Assembly (NCBI GenBank): GCA_948560265.1
Contig: CAOXTD010000003.1
Coordinates: forward strand, 1-59,882
Source of the DNA: an uncultured Clostridia bacterium
Lineage (GTDB): Bacteria; Bacillota; Clostridia; TANB77; CAG-508
Length of the DNA stretch: 59,882 nucleotides
Direction: 5' to 3'
Below are positions 15,487 to 24,786 of this stretch, in pieces. Both the position numbers and the translations under genes were made by a program. Position 1 is the first letter of the stretch. Every line of letters begins with the position of its first letter. Under the pieces are notes generated by a model. The model was not told the origin of the DNA. It saw only the letters and a program-made list of their open reading frames with translations, and ran no database searches.

Positions 15487-17592
15487 TTGAAGCCAAAAGA
15501 GAATCGAAACGAAAGAATTAGATATAATGTACTAACCATATTCGTTTTATTAGTAGGAATGATTTTACTTACACAACTATTTAATCTTCAAATTATTCAC
15601 GGAAAAGAATATTTAGAGACTTCTAATACTAGATTGACTAGAGAAGCAACTGTAAAAGCTGCTAGAGGAAATATTACAGATACGTCAGGTAATAAATTAG
15701 TAACTACAAAGATGGGATTTAGTTTAGAATTATATAAAACTAAAATAGACACACAAACATTAAATAATACAATTTTAAATTTAGTAAAGCTATTGGAAAA
15801 AAACAAAGATACCTATATAGATAATTTACCAATTACAGTAAAGCCATATAAATTTAAACAAAAGACTGAAGAGGAACAAAAAAAATGGAAAAAAGAAATG
15901 GGAATAGATGAAAACGCCTCAGCAGAAGAAGCCTTCAAAAAGCTAAAAGAAAAATATGATATTCAAGAAGATAAAGAAGAAAATGCCAGAAAAATTATGA
16001 CAGTACGCTATGAAACAACAATAGAGGGGTTTAGCAATATTAAGCCAATTACCATATCCACAGACATTAGTAGAGAAAGTGCTAATAAGATTAGAGAGCA
16101 AAGTGATAAATTTCCAGGAACTTCTCTTGTCACAGAACCAGTTATTCAATATCCATATAAAACTTTAGCATCTCATTTATTAGGATATGTAGGAAAAATT
16201 AATCAAGAAGAATACGAGGCAAATAAAGATACTTATCAAATGAATGACCTAATTGGTAGAGAAGGAATTCAATATACATTAGAAGAATATTTAAAAGGAA
16301 AAGACGGAGTTAGACAAATTGATATGGCAGTAGATGGAACAATTACAGAAGAATACATTTCAAAAGAGGCAATAGCAGGAAATAATGTAGCTTTAACCAT
16401 TGATGCTAATTTACAAAAGAAAGTAGAAGATGCATTAGAAAAGAATATCAAAAAAATTGCAAATGGAGAGATTGATAATAAAAAGCACAATGCTAAAGCT
16501 GGTGCAGCAGTAGTTATGAATGTAAAAACAGGAGATGTTTTAGCAATGGCAAGTTATCCAAGTTATGAACCAGAGCTATTTGCAACAGGGATTAGTCAAG
16601 CAAAATTAAAGGAATATGAAAAACAAAGCAATACTTATAACAGGGCCATTTCAAGCGCTTATGCACCAGGTTCAACTTTTAAAATGGCAGTTGCAACAGC
16701 GGCATTAGAAACAGGAACTTTTACAACTAAAACATTAGTAACTGATAATGGCCCATATTCAAGAGGACACCACCCAGTATGTTGGATATATACAGATCGT
16801 CATTATGGACATGGGGCTTTAAATATTAGTGATGCTATTAAACATTCTTGTAATATTTTCTTTTATGAAATAGGCTACAGAGTAGGAATTGATAAAATAG
16901 CAGAATATGCCTACAAATATGGATTAGGCAAAAAAACAGGAATAGAACTTGCGGGAGAATCTGCAGGAATTGTAGCATCTACTAAATACAAGCAAGACAC
17001 ATATCATGAAGAGTGGCAATTAGGTGAAACTTTATCAGCATCTATTGGACAGAGTTATAATAGTTATACTCCAATTCAAATGGCAAGATATATTTGTATG
17101 ATAGCAAATGGTGGAAAAGCAGTAGATGTATCTGTGATAAAAGCAATTACAGATTCAGATGGCAATAATATACCAAAAGAAGAAATCAATAAAAAAGTGA
17201 ATGAAAAATTAGGAATTAGCGAAGAAGCATCTAAGGTAGAAGATTTAAAACTAAAAACAGAGACAATCGAAGCAATCAAAAAAGGAATGAAAGGTGTTAC
17301 CAGTGAAAGTGGAGGAACAGCTTATTATGTATTTTCAGATTTAGATATGGTAATAGCAGGAAAAACTGGTTCAGCAGAGACAGAAGAAAAAGATAAAGTA
17401 AATGGTTGGTATACAGGATTTGCACCATATAACAATCCAGAAATTGCAGTAGTTGTCTTTATAGAAAATGCAGGAGCAGGCGGTAATGTAGCCCCATCAG
17501 CTAAAGAAATTATGCAAGAATATTTTGGAATGAATTCTAAAAAAGTAAATGAAAATGTGACAGCTATTCCTAATGTATTAGTTTATAATTAA
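15487..17592 (+). CDS. mrdA: Penicillin-binding protein 2 (elongation transpeptidase)
   Basis: 701 residues starting at TTG 15487 after GGAAAGGTAGG. An N-terminal membrane anchor (about 12-34) precedes the dimerisation domain (ATVKAARGNITDTSGN) and the transpeptidase domain. Active-site motifs are S396-TFK, SCN within KHSCNIFFYEIG, and K626-TGS. It cross-links lateral-wall peptidoglycan in the MreBCD elongasome, whose genes immediately precede it. Confidence 0.93.
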   Translation: MKPKENRNERIRYNVLTIFVLLVGMILLTQLFNLQIIHGKEYLETSNTRLTREATVKAARGNITDTSGNKLVTTKMGFSLELYKTKIDTQTLNNTILNLVKLLEKNKDTYIDNLPITVKPYKFKQKTEEEQKKWKKEMGIDENASAEEAFKKLKEKYDIQEDKEENARKIMTVRYETTIEGFSNIKPITISTDISRESANKIREQSDKFPGTSLVTEPVIQYPYKTLASHLLGYVGKINQEEYEANKDTYQMNDLIGREGIQYTLEEYLKGKDGVRQIDMAVDGTITEEYISKEAIAGNNVALTIDANLQKKVEDALEKNIKKIANGEIDNKKHNAKAGAAVVMNVKTGDVLAMASYPSYEPELFATGISQAKLKEYEKQSNTYNRAISSAYAPGSTFKMAVATAALETGTFTTKTLVTDNGPYSRGHHPVCWIYTDRHYGHGALNISDAIKHSCNIFFYEIGYRVGIDKIAEYAYKYGLGKKTGIELAGESAGIVASTKYKQDTYHEEWQLGETLSASIGQSYNSYTPIQMARYICMIANGGKAVDVSVIKAITDSDGNNIPKEEINKKVNEKLGISEEASKVEDLKLKTETIEAIKKGMKGVTSESGGTAYYVFSDLDMVIAGKTGSAETEEKDKVNGWYTGFAPYNNPEIAVVVFIENAGAGGNVAPSAKEIMQEYFGMNSKKVNENVTAIPNVLVYN

Positions 17593-17612
17593 ATAATAAA
17601 GGGAGAAAGAAA

Positions 17613-18227
17613 ATGAGTAATGTAATTAGTATTCAAACAAAAAGAGGAAAAGTAATCTTAAAAATAGAAGAAGAAGCAAGTCAAAAGGAGATTATGACAG
17701 AACTAAAAAAGAAAATGCCAGAATTAAAAAGCCTATATCAGGAAGATTCTACACCAATTTTGGTAACAGGAAAGGTATTTAAAAATAGAGAAATGGAGCA
17801 AATTAAAGACGCTATTCAAGATATATTAGATGTAGAGGTAGAATTTGATAGTCCTAAAATGTTGGGCTTGCACGGTATCAAAAAAGCATTTAGTAGAGAT
17901 ATAGCTACTTCAGAGACACAATTCCATAGAGGTTCATTACGCTCAGGACAAAAAATTGAATTTGAGGGAAGCTTAGTAGTTCTAGGAGATGTTAATGCAG
18001 GGGCAGAAGTACTAGCAGGAGAGAATATAGTAGTACTTGGTATTTTAAGAGGAATGGCACATGCAGGAGCAAAAGGAAATAAAGAGGCTATTATTGCTGC
18101 AGCTTCTATTGAATCTCCACAAATTCGTATTGCTAATATTGTAAAAGAAATTGAAAAAAGTGAATTTGAAGAGCAGATAAAAATATGTGCTTATGTAGAT
18201 GATAGTGGAGAAGTAGTATTAGAATAA
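17613..18227 (+). CDS. minC: Septum-site inhibitor MinC
   Basis: 204 residues. An N-terminal alpha/beta domain precedes a C-terminal beta-helix: HRGSLRSGQKIEFEGSLVVL, then GDVNAGAEVLAGENIVVLGI, then LRGMAHAGAKG. It blocks FtsZ assembly near the poles together with MinD. Unusually, minD does not follow; the operon ends in a repeat-hairpin terminator. Start ATG 17613, with AAGGGAGAAAG upstream. Confidence 0.9.
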   Translation: MSNVISIQTKRGKVILKIEEEASQKEIMTELKKKMPELKSLYQEDSTPILVTGKVFKNREMEQIKDAIQDILDVEVEFDSPKMLGLHGIKKAFSRDIATSETQFHRGSLRSGQKIEFEGSLVVLGDVNAGAEVLAGENIVVLGILRGMAHAGAKGNKEAIIAAASIESPQIRIANIVKEIEKSEFEEQIKICAYVDDSGEVVLE

Positions 18228-18262
18228 GTGTCAGTTTTGGGACGTATGTTTAACTGACACTT
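18226..18262 (+). repeat. 29-bp hairpin element, copy C (terminator of mre-minC operon)
   Basis: GTCAGTT and AACTGAC arms (18230-18258) extended by AAGT/ACTT enclose TTGGGACGTATGTT, nearly the same loop as copies A and B. It starts at the minC stop codon and lies between convergent operons. Confidence 0.8.
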
Positions 18263-18629
18263 AGCTTAATAGCAATAAAATTAGAGCAAAAAATAGATAT
18301 TGATCTTTCACTTCTTCCTGATACAAAAAGAAAATAAGACCAATTAGTAGAATGTCATCATGGTAGAGTTTTAATCCAAAAACATCAAAGAACTCTTCTG
18401 TTTCATCTCTATCTTCTTGGTGTAAAAAATTATTCAAAAAGCTAAAACCAACAGGAGCTCTTTTCTTAGAGCTCTTTTCTTTTATATTTTCCTTGGAAGG
18501 TTCGCAGGTTAGCTCTTTCTTAGGAGAACTAGGAACCGTTCTTTTAACTGTAGGAATGGAATAAGGTGAGTAATAGTGTGAATATCTTCTAAAATGAGGA
18601 AAACTAAAGAAAGGATAATTATACATCAT
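18261..18629 (-). CDS. Hypothetical protein with hydrophobic C-terminus
   Basis: 122 residues, not recognised. The N-terminus is rich in Tyr, Ser, Pro and His (YPFFSFPHFRRYSHYYSPY). A Lys/Ser linker follows, then an acidic segment (EDRDETEEFFDVFG), and a hydrophobic end (about residues 90-122) that could be one or two membrane segments. It overlaps the preceding minus-strand gene by 11 bases, so the two are translationally coupled. The Tyr/Pro-rich N-terminus is reminiscent of spore-surface proteins, but that is only an impression. Confidence 0.6.
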   Translation of the reverse strand: MMYNYPFFSFPHFRRYSHYYSPYSIPTVKRTVPSSPKKELTCEPSKENIKEKSSKKRAPVGFSFLNNFLHQEDRDETEEFFDVFGLKLYHDDILLIGLIFFLYQEEVKDQYLFFALILLLLS

Positions 18630-19029
18630 TTTTCTTCTCTCCTCCCAAAGGATTGATTACTTCAAATACTTTTCCCATGCTAAATAATTTGATATATTGA
18701 TCTACTTTTTCTTTTCTACTAGGTTTTAAGTAAGGTTTTAAAGACCTAAGTAAATTAGCCCTTGGATCATTCTGTTGCTTATTCATAGAATCAATAATGG
18801 ATTTCATTTTTAACATAGTACCTAAATCAATATTAGGCATTTCAAAAGAATCAGAAGAATTTTGCTCATTTCTGCTATCCGTAGCATTAGAAGAGTCTTC
18901 TTGAGAAGGAGAGGAATTATTCTGATTAGAAGTAAAACCATCTAAAATAGATTTTACATTATCTGGAATTTCATTATTCTTCAACATTTCACTCATTTTT
19001 TGTACGATTTCTGACATATCTTCACTCAT
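18619..19029 (-). CDS. Hypothetical sporulation-type helical protein
   Basis: 136 residues, not recognised by name. Helical ends flank a Ser/Asn/Gln-rich low-complexity middle (about residues 33-62). The C-terminal part has LLRSLKPYLKPSRKEKVDQYIKL and ends VINPLGGEKK. The motif of consecutive short helices with RSLKPYL is shared by small conserved proteins of Clostridia with no assigned role. Middle gene of a three-gene minus-strand operon. Confidence 0.6.
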   Translation of the reverse strand: MSEDMSEIVQKMSEMLKNNEIPDNVKSILDGFTSNQNNSSPSQEDSSNATDSRNEQNSSDSFEMPNIDLGTMLKMKSIIDSMNKQQNDPRANLLRSLKPYLKPSRKEKVDQYIKLFSMGKVFEVINPLGGEKKNDV

Positions 19030-19053
19030 AATAATCTCTCCTTTCTACGAAGT

Positions 19054-19209
19054 TTATTGATGTTTATTTAATTCATTCATAATCTTAGCTTTGTCTTCAT
19101 TACTAAGCACTTGACTAACTTTAGCTAATCCTTGTTCTAGTTGCTTTTTGTCCATTTTAGAAAGCATTTCCATTAATTTTCCCATGTCCATATTATTCAT
19201 TTGGTTCAT
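19054..19209 (-). CDS. Short Met-rich helical protein
   Basis: 51 residues, starting MNQMNNMDMGKLMEMLSK and ending NELNKHQ. The ATG is preceded by AAGGAGG on the minus strand (about 19217-19223), a strong ribosome site, and the stop is 25 bases ahead of the next gene of the operon. Amphipathic helix character; resembles the N-terminus-like helices of the following protein. Function unknown. Confidence 0.65.
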   Translation of the reverse strand: MNQMNNMDMGKLMEMLSKMDKKQLEQGLAKVSQVLSNEDKAKIMNELNKHQ

Positions 19210-19608
19210 ACAAAAAACCTCCTTGTTTTTACTTCATTATAGTATATTCAAATTTAATAAAGATGTGACAAATTCTAAAGAATTTAAAAAATAAAAATTG
19301 TAATACAAATTTAATATTTACTACCAAAATAAAAAATCCGTAAATGAAATTCCATTTTTCGACAATTCTGGTAGTTTTCTTCCATTGAAAAAAAGAAAAA
19401 ACATGCTAAAATGATATTGTATAACCAATATTATAGGATAAAAAAAGTATGCCCAAAAGATGTGGAAGAAAAATTAATCTACATAAAATGTTAAAAAACG
19501 AAAAAAATCCGTAAAACCATTGAAAAATGGGCAAAAAAGTCGTATAATATATTATATGGCGTATTATTGCCAAAATAATATAAAATGGCGTAATTTTAGG
19601 AGGTTACT
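19210..19608. promoter_or_regulatory. Divergent control region with a perfect Spo0A-box-like site
   Basis: About 400 bases without a gene, between a minus-strand operon and the first giant surface gene. TTGAAA (19520-19525), 17 bases and TATAAT (19543-19548) form a strong + strand promoter 60 bases before the ATG. The minus strand reads TTGTCGAAAAA at about 19355-19365, an exact match to the Spo0A box core TGTCGAA, placed about 150 bases upstream of the minus-strand operon. Confidence 0.55.
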
Positions 19609-22600
19609 ATGAAACTAAAACAAAAATTAATAGCAGCAATTTTAACAGTCATGATGCTTACAAGTTATGTGACAATTTTAACAGATGCAGTAATTGCAGC
19701 AGGCGTTAATTTAACAAATCAAAACAGCAAAACAAATCATACAAATGTTGAATTTAATAGCTATTTTGAAGAAGAAGCATATAGCAAAACTTTTGAAATA
19801 GGAAAAGAAGCGAAACTATATCTAAAACTCAAAGTAAGTAATACAGGCTATCTAAAAAATGGAGTAGTCCAATTTTTAAATGCCAATTTTGAAGTGGATA
19901 GTAACAGCTTAAAACATGATAAAGTACAAAGCAGTAGCAAAGATAAAATTAATTTTAAGCAAGTAAATAATGGTGAAGAAATTTTGATTGAAGTTCCTTT
20001 TACTATGGTAACCGGTGAAACAGTAGATAAAGATATTTTTAGCAAAACAACAACAGTTAAATTTACTGGAACTTACATGGACGAGAACGGCAAAGAAAAA
20101 GCAATTGAAAAAGAAATTAGCAACCAAATAAATTGGAGTGGAACAGCAGAAGTAGAGTTGGCTGGTGAAGTTAGTAAATATTTGCCATACAAAAATGAAA
20201 ATGAAAAAGGTGTAATTGTACAAGCAAGAGTAAGAAGTGGATTAAAAGACAATAGTTTACCAGTACAAAAAACAAAACTAGAAGTAAGTTTGCCAGAAAT
20301 TGCAATGTCAGAAGAAAATACAGCGAAACCTCAGAGAATAACAGTTATTGCTAACACAACAGAGGGGACAAATGGAAAGGGCAGTTACGAATTTAATGAA
20401 GCAAATTACAAGTATAATGAAGAAACTGGAAAAATAGAAATCGAAGTAGAAAATAAAGAAGAAAATGGAAAAATTGCTTGGAACAAGAAAGCAGTAGATG
20501 AGTATTTAGTAAATTTCATTTATACAGGTGAAGAAGTATATAACTATATTCAAGAACAATTAGAAAAAGCAAATGAAAATGCAATTACTGGTGAAATAGA
20601 AGTAAAAGCAGAAATAACAACTTACAACATGGAACAAACAAAACTAACACAAAGTGGAAAAATTGCTTACAGTATTGAAAAGGCAACAGGCGAATTAATC
20701 GATACAACTATTAGTACAGTACAAAAAATGAGTAAAGGTTACTTATATGCAAACTTTGCAAAAAAAGGAGCAAAAAAAGATACAAACTATACAGTAACTT
20801 ACACTGCACAAATACAAGATAAAGCTTTAACAAATGGTGTAGAGCTACAAACTATTACTGAAAAATATGTAGATGAAAATAAAAATGAATATAGTAGTAA
20901 ATTAAATAACAAAGATGGAATTTATAGTAAAACAGTAATGATATCAGAAGCGGTGTTTACTAAAATGTTAGGAGAAGAAGGAAAAGTAGAAATTCTTAAC
21001 AAAGCAGGAGAAAAACTAGCAGAAATCACAAAGAATTTAGAAAAAGACAATAATGGAAATTATGTAGTCAACATAGCAGAAGAAAAAGTAAATGAAATTA
21101 TTATAAAAACAAGTAAACCAGTAACAGAAGGAAACATTGAAATAGTAGTAGAAAAAGCTATTTTAGGAAACCAAGAATATACAAAAGAGCAAATGCAAGA
21201 ATTCAAAGAAATGACGCTAGGAGTAATGACAGATAACAAAACAAAGGAAACACAAATTAGCTTTGTAGAACCAGTTTCTAAAGCACAAATCAGTATTGGA
21301 ACACAAAATTTATCTACTATGGTAGAAAATAAAGATGTAGAAATCAGAGTAGTATTAGATACTTCAAGTAATGAAAATGCATTATATAAAAATCCAACAT
21401 TACAAATTATATTACCTGAAAATATTGAAACTTTAAATTTAAAAAGTGTAGATCTTCTATTAGAAGATGAGTTAAAAATAAAAGGAACAAAAGTAGTAGA
21501 ACAAAATGGCAGAAAAGTAATTCTTGTTGAACTAACAGGAACACAAACAAGATATATGGATAATGGAACTTCAAATAAAGAAGGAAACATCATTAGTAAA
21601 GGTGCAAATATTGTGATAAAAGCAGATATTACTTTCAAGAAATTAACACCAAGTGCAAATTCTAATATTTACCTATATTACACAAATGAAAATACAGTAT
21701 TATTTGAAAAGTATTATCAAAATCCAAACTTAAAAGCAAGAAGTGCAACTAGTGATACAGTACCAGTAGGGTTAGCAACAACTGGAGTTACTATTGTATC
21801 TCCAAATGGAGTAGTAGCTGAAAATCATATGACTGGATTTAAGACAAGTGGAAGTATTAGCAACTTAACAGCAGACAAACAAACTGAAAATATTGATGCA
21901 AATGGAAATGCTAAGGAAGTAACAATTGGTGGAACTGTTGTTAACAATTATGATAATAGTATTGAGAATGTAGCAATACTAGGAAGAATACCATTTAGCG
22001 GAAATAAGGCAATAGATGCATCAGCAGACCTTGGAACTAATTTCACAATGGCAATGAAAAATCAAATAACAACAAGTGGTATTGATAGTAGTAAAGTAAA
22101 AGTATATTATTCTACAAATGGAGAAGCAAATAAAAACTTAATAGATACGAATAATGGTTGGACAGAACAACCAACGAATCTAGCAGAAATCAAAAGCTAT
22201 TTAATCGTAATTAGTGGAGAAATAGCAAAAGGTACACAAATTAGTTTTGATTATAAGGCAGATTTACCAGCAAATTTATCATATAACAAAGAGGCTTATT
22301 CAAATTATAAAGTATATTATGACAATAAAATGGCAGATGCTACTTTAGGAGAAACTAAAGTTGCAGGTGTTATTGGATTAACTACAGGGCAGGGACCAGA
22401 ATTGCAAGTTAGTGTGAGCTCTAATAGTAATACAGCAAGAGAAGGGCAAATTGTTAGAATGAAAGCAACAGTTAAAAACAATGGCGATTTAATAGCTCAA
22501 AATGCTAAATTGAAAATTACTGCACCAGAAGGAACTGTACATACAAGCGTGCCAGAAGGAACTAAGGGATATGCAGACAGTAATGAGAAAGAAAAAATAA

Positions 22601-24771
22601 TTACACTTGGAGATATTAAAAAGGGTGAAACTATTGTAAAAGAATACGAATTAAGAATTAAAAAAGGGACTACGATTAAAGAGATAGAGCAAACATCAGG
22701 AGCAACAGAAGAAAAGAATTATGAAGAAGTAAACGAATATCCAGGTGACAAAGATATTTCAAATATTGTAAGAGTATCAGCTAATAATATGTCAGGAGAA
22801 ATTAAGTCTGAATCATATACTTTAAAAATATTAAAAGGTGATTTGCAAATTGTCAATGTTCCTAATATTAATGAAGAAGTAGTATTACGTAACGGAGACA
22901 GTGTAATTTATAGAATGGAAGTAAAAAATATTTCTTATGATAAAGATTTAGATAATGTAACATTAAGTATTCCACTTCCACAAGGAGTAAAAGTAAAAGA
23001 AGTTTATTATACTGAAGATACTTTTGGAATTAACAAAAAGACTGAAAATATTAGCCAAACTGAAAATAAGATATTGATTAATATAGGAAACTTGAAAAGC
23101 TCCATTAAATCCTTGAAAGAGACAGAGAATGAGAGTGATGAACCTCAATTCATTAATATACGAGATACAGTATATGTATTTATGACATTAGAATTATCAA
23201 ACTTTAGTGGAGAATCTCAGATTTTAGTAGAAGCAACAGCAGATGGAATAGAAAAACATTATTCTAATAGCAGAAAGTTATTAGGAGAAACAATAAATCT
23301 AAAAATAGAACAAAAAGCGTTAGATAACCAATATATTAAAGAAGGAAGTAATTATACTTATCATTTTACTATTGAGAATAATAGCAAAGTAGCTTCTATT
23401 TCAAATGTAATAGAGATGCCTATTCCAGAGGGATTAAAATTAGTGAAGGCAGAGTATACATATGATGGACAAACTAAGACAAATTCATCTGCAAGAGACG
23501 GAAAATTAACAATTAATATTCATAGTTTAGAAGCGGGCGGAAAGATTGAATTAGCAGTAACAGTAAAGGCAGATTTACTACCAGATAAAAATGATAAAGA
23601 GATTTTAACAGTAGCAACACTAGCAGCACAAGGTATTCAAACGATAGAATCTAACAAAGTAAAAGCAATTATTGAATATGATGAAGAAGCTCATAAAGGA
23701 AATCAAGGCGGAAGTGATAAGCCAACTACAACAGGAAAATATAAAATTACAGGAACCGCATGGATAGATGAGAATAAAGATGGTAAAAGAGATGAAACAG
23801 AACAACTACTAGCAGGCGTACAAGTTGTATTATTACATAAATCAAATAGTCAGATAGTAAAAGATGAAACAACAGGTGCAGAAAAAATTACGACAACAAA
23901 TAGTAGTGGAAAATATGAATTTTCTAACTTAAAACCAGATGAATATTTAGTATTATTCTTATATGATGCAGGTAAATATAGTATTACAGATTATCAAAAA
24001 GAAGGGATAGCAGAAAGTGTTAACTCTGATGCAACTAGTATGAAAATTGTATTAAATGGAGAACAAAGACAAGCAGGTGTAAGTAATACAATTAAAATTA
24101 CGAATGATAATGTAAGAGATATTGATATTGGACTATTTGTAGCAGAAAAATTTGATTTAAGATTAGATAAATATATTAGCAAAGTAACAGTGACGACACC
24201 AAGCAATGGAACAAAAACATATAATTACAATAATTCAAAAATAACAAAACGTGAAATTGCAAGTAAAGATGTAGGAAATAGCAGTCTAGTTATCGAATAC
24301 AAAATTGTAGTAACAAACGAAGGACAAGTAGACGGATATGTGAAAAAGATTATTGATTACTTACCAGAAAATACTAAATTTAGCAGTGAATTAAATAAAG
24401 ACTGGTATATGTCAGACAATAACGGAGCAGTTTATAATACAGCCTTAGAAAATGAGAAAATGTTACCAGGAGAAAGCAGAGAAGTAAGACTAGTATTAAG
24501 TTATGCAATTAATAGCAAAACCATAGGAAAAACTATTAACAATAATGCAGAGATTTATGAAAGCTATAATGAACTTGGTTTAGAAGATATTGACTCAATT
24601 GCAGCTAATAGACTAGAGTCAGAAGATGATATGTCGAATGCAGATGTCATCATTTCAGTAGCAACCGGTAAAGTCATTATTTACACAACTTTTGCATTAG
24701 CAATTATTGCTTTACTAGGATTTGGAATTTTTGAAATTAAAAAACGTGTTTTAATCAAGAAAGACAAATAG
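19609..24771 (+). CDS. Giant surface protein with DUF11 and SdrD-B-type domains
   Basis: 1720 residues. A signal peptide (about residues 1-31, ending TDAVIAAG) is followed by many beta-sandwich repeats. In the second half these include DUF11-like units (VKNNGDLIAQNAKLKITAPEG; FTIENNSKVASISNVIEMPIPEGL; EYKIVVTNEGQVDGYVKKII, then DYLPENTKF). Around residues 1380-1510 lies an SdrD-B/Cna-B-like domain (GTAWIDENKDGKRDE, later SGKYEFSNLKPDEYLVLF). A C-terminal membrane helix and a KKRVLIKKDK tail anchor it; I see no LPXTG. Likely a cell-wall or surface stalk/adhesin. It starts ATG 19609 after TAGGAGG and is followed by the second giant gene after 15 bases, forming an operon. Confidence 0.8.
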   Translation: MKLKQKLIAAILTVMMLTSYVTILTDAVIAAGVNLTNQNSKTNHTNVEFNSYFEEEAYSKTFEIGKEAKLYLKLKVSNTGYLKNGVVQFLNANFEVDSNSLKHDKVQSSSKDKINFKQVNNGEEILIEVPFTMVTGETVDKDIFSKTTTVKFTGTYMDENGKEKAIEKEISNQINWSGTAEVELAGEVSKYLPYKNENEKGVIVQARVRSGLKDNSLPVQKTKLEVSLPEIAMSEENTAKPQRITVIANTTEGTNGKGSYEFNEANYKYNEETGKIEIEVENKEENGKIAWNKKAVDEYLVNFIYTGEEVYNYIQEQLEKANENAITGEIEVKAEITTYNMEQTKLTQSGKIAYSIEKATGELIDTTISTVQKMSKGYLYANFAKKGAKKDTNYTVTYTAQIQDKALTNGVELQTITEKYVDENKNEYSSKLNNKDGIYSKTVMISEAVFTKMLGEEGKVEILNKAGEKLAEITKNLEKDNNGNYVVNIAEEKVNEIIIKTSKPVTEGNIEIVVEKAILGNQEYTKEQMQEFKEMTLGVMTDNKTKETQISFVEPVSKAQISIGTQNLSTMVENKDVEIRVVLDTSSNENALYKNPTLQIILPENIETLNLKSVDLLLEDELKIKGTKVVEQNGRKVILVELTGTQTRYMDNGTSNKEGNIISKGANIVIKADITFKKLTPSANSNIYLYYTNENTVLFEKYYQNPNLKARSATSDTVPVGLATTGVTIVSPNGVVAENHMTGFKTSGSISNLTADKQTENIDANGNAKEVTIGGTVVNNYDNSIENVAILGRIPFSGNKAIDASADLGTNFTMAMKNQITTSGIDSSKVKVYYSTNGEANKNLIDTNNGWTEQPTNLAEIKSYLIVISGEIAKGTQISFDYKADLPANLSYNKEAYSNYKVYYDNKMADATLGETKVAGVIGLTTGQGPELQVSVSSNSNTAREGQIVRMKATVKNNGDLIAQNAKLKITAPEGTVHTSVPEGTKGYADSNEKEKIITLGDIKKGETIVKEYELRIKKGTTIKEIEQTSGATEEKNYEEVNEYPGDKDISNIVRVSANNMSGEIKSESYTLKILKGDLQIVNVPNINEEVVLRNGDSVIYRMEVKNISYDKDLDNVTLSIPLPQGVKVKEVYYTEDTFGINKKTENISQTENKILINIGNLKSSIKSLKETENESDEPQFINIRDTVYVFMTLELSNFSGESQILVEATADGIEKHYSNSRKLLGETINLKIEQKALDNQYIKEGSNYTYHFTIENNSKVASISNVIEMPIPEGLKLVKAEYTYDGQTKTNSSARDGKLTINIHSLEAGGKIELAVTVKADLLPDKNDKEILTVATLAAQGIQTIESNKVKAIIEYDEEAHKGNQGGSDKPTTTGKYKITGTAWIDENKDGKRDETEQLLAGVQVVLLHKSNSQIVKDETTGAEKITTTNSSGKYEFSNLKPDEYLVLFLYDAGKYSITDYQKEGIAESVNSDATSMKIVLNGEQRQAGVSNTIKITNDNVRDIDIGLFVAEKFDLRLDKYISKVTVTTPSNGTKTYNYNNSKITKREIASKDVGNSSLVIEYKIVVTNEGQVDGYVKKIIDYLPENTKFSSELNKDWYMSDNNGAVYNTALENEKMLPGESREVRLVLSYAINSKTIGKTINNNAEIYESYNELGLEDIDSIAANRLESEDDMSNADVIISVATGKVIIYTTFALAIIALLGFGIFEIKKRVLIKKDK

Positions 24772-24786
24772 GAAGGAGGGGAAAAT

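Noticed and set aside
21060..21638. 192-residue open frame on the minus strand inside the first giant surface gene
   Set aside because: No ribosome site, no family motif; it is the low-complexity mirror of a repetitive, A-rich gene.
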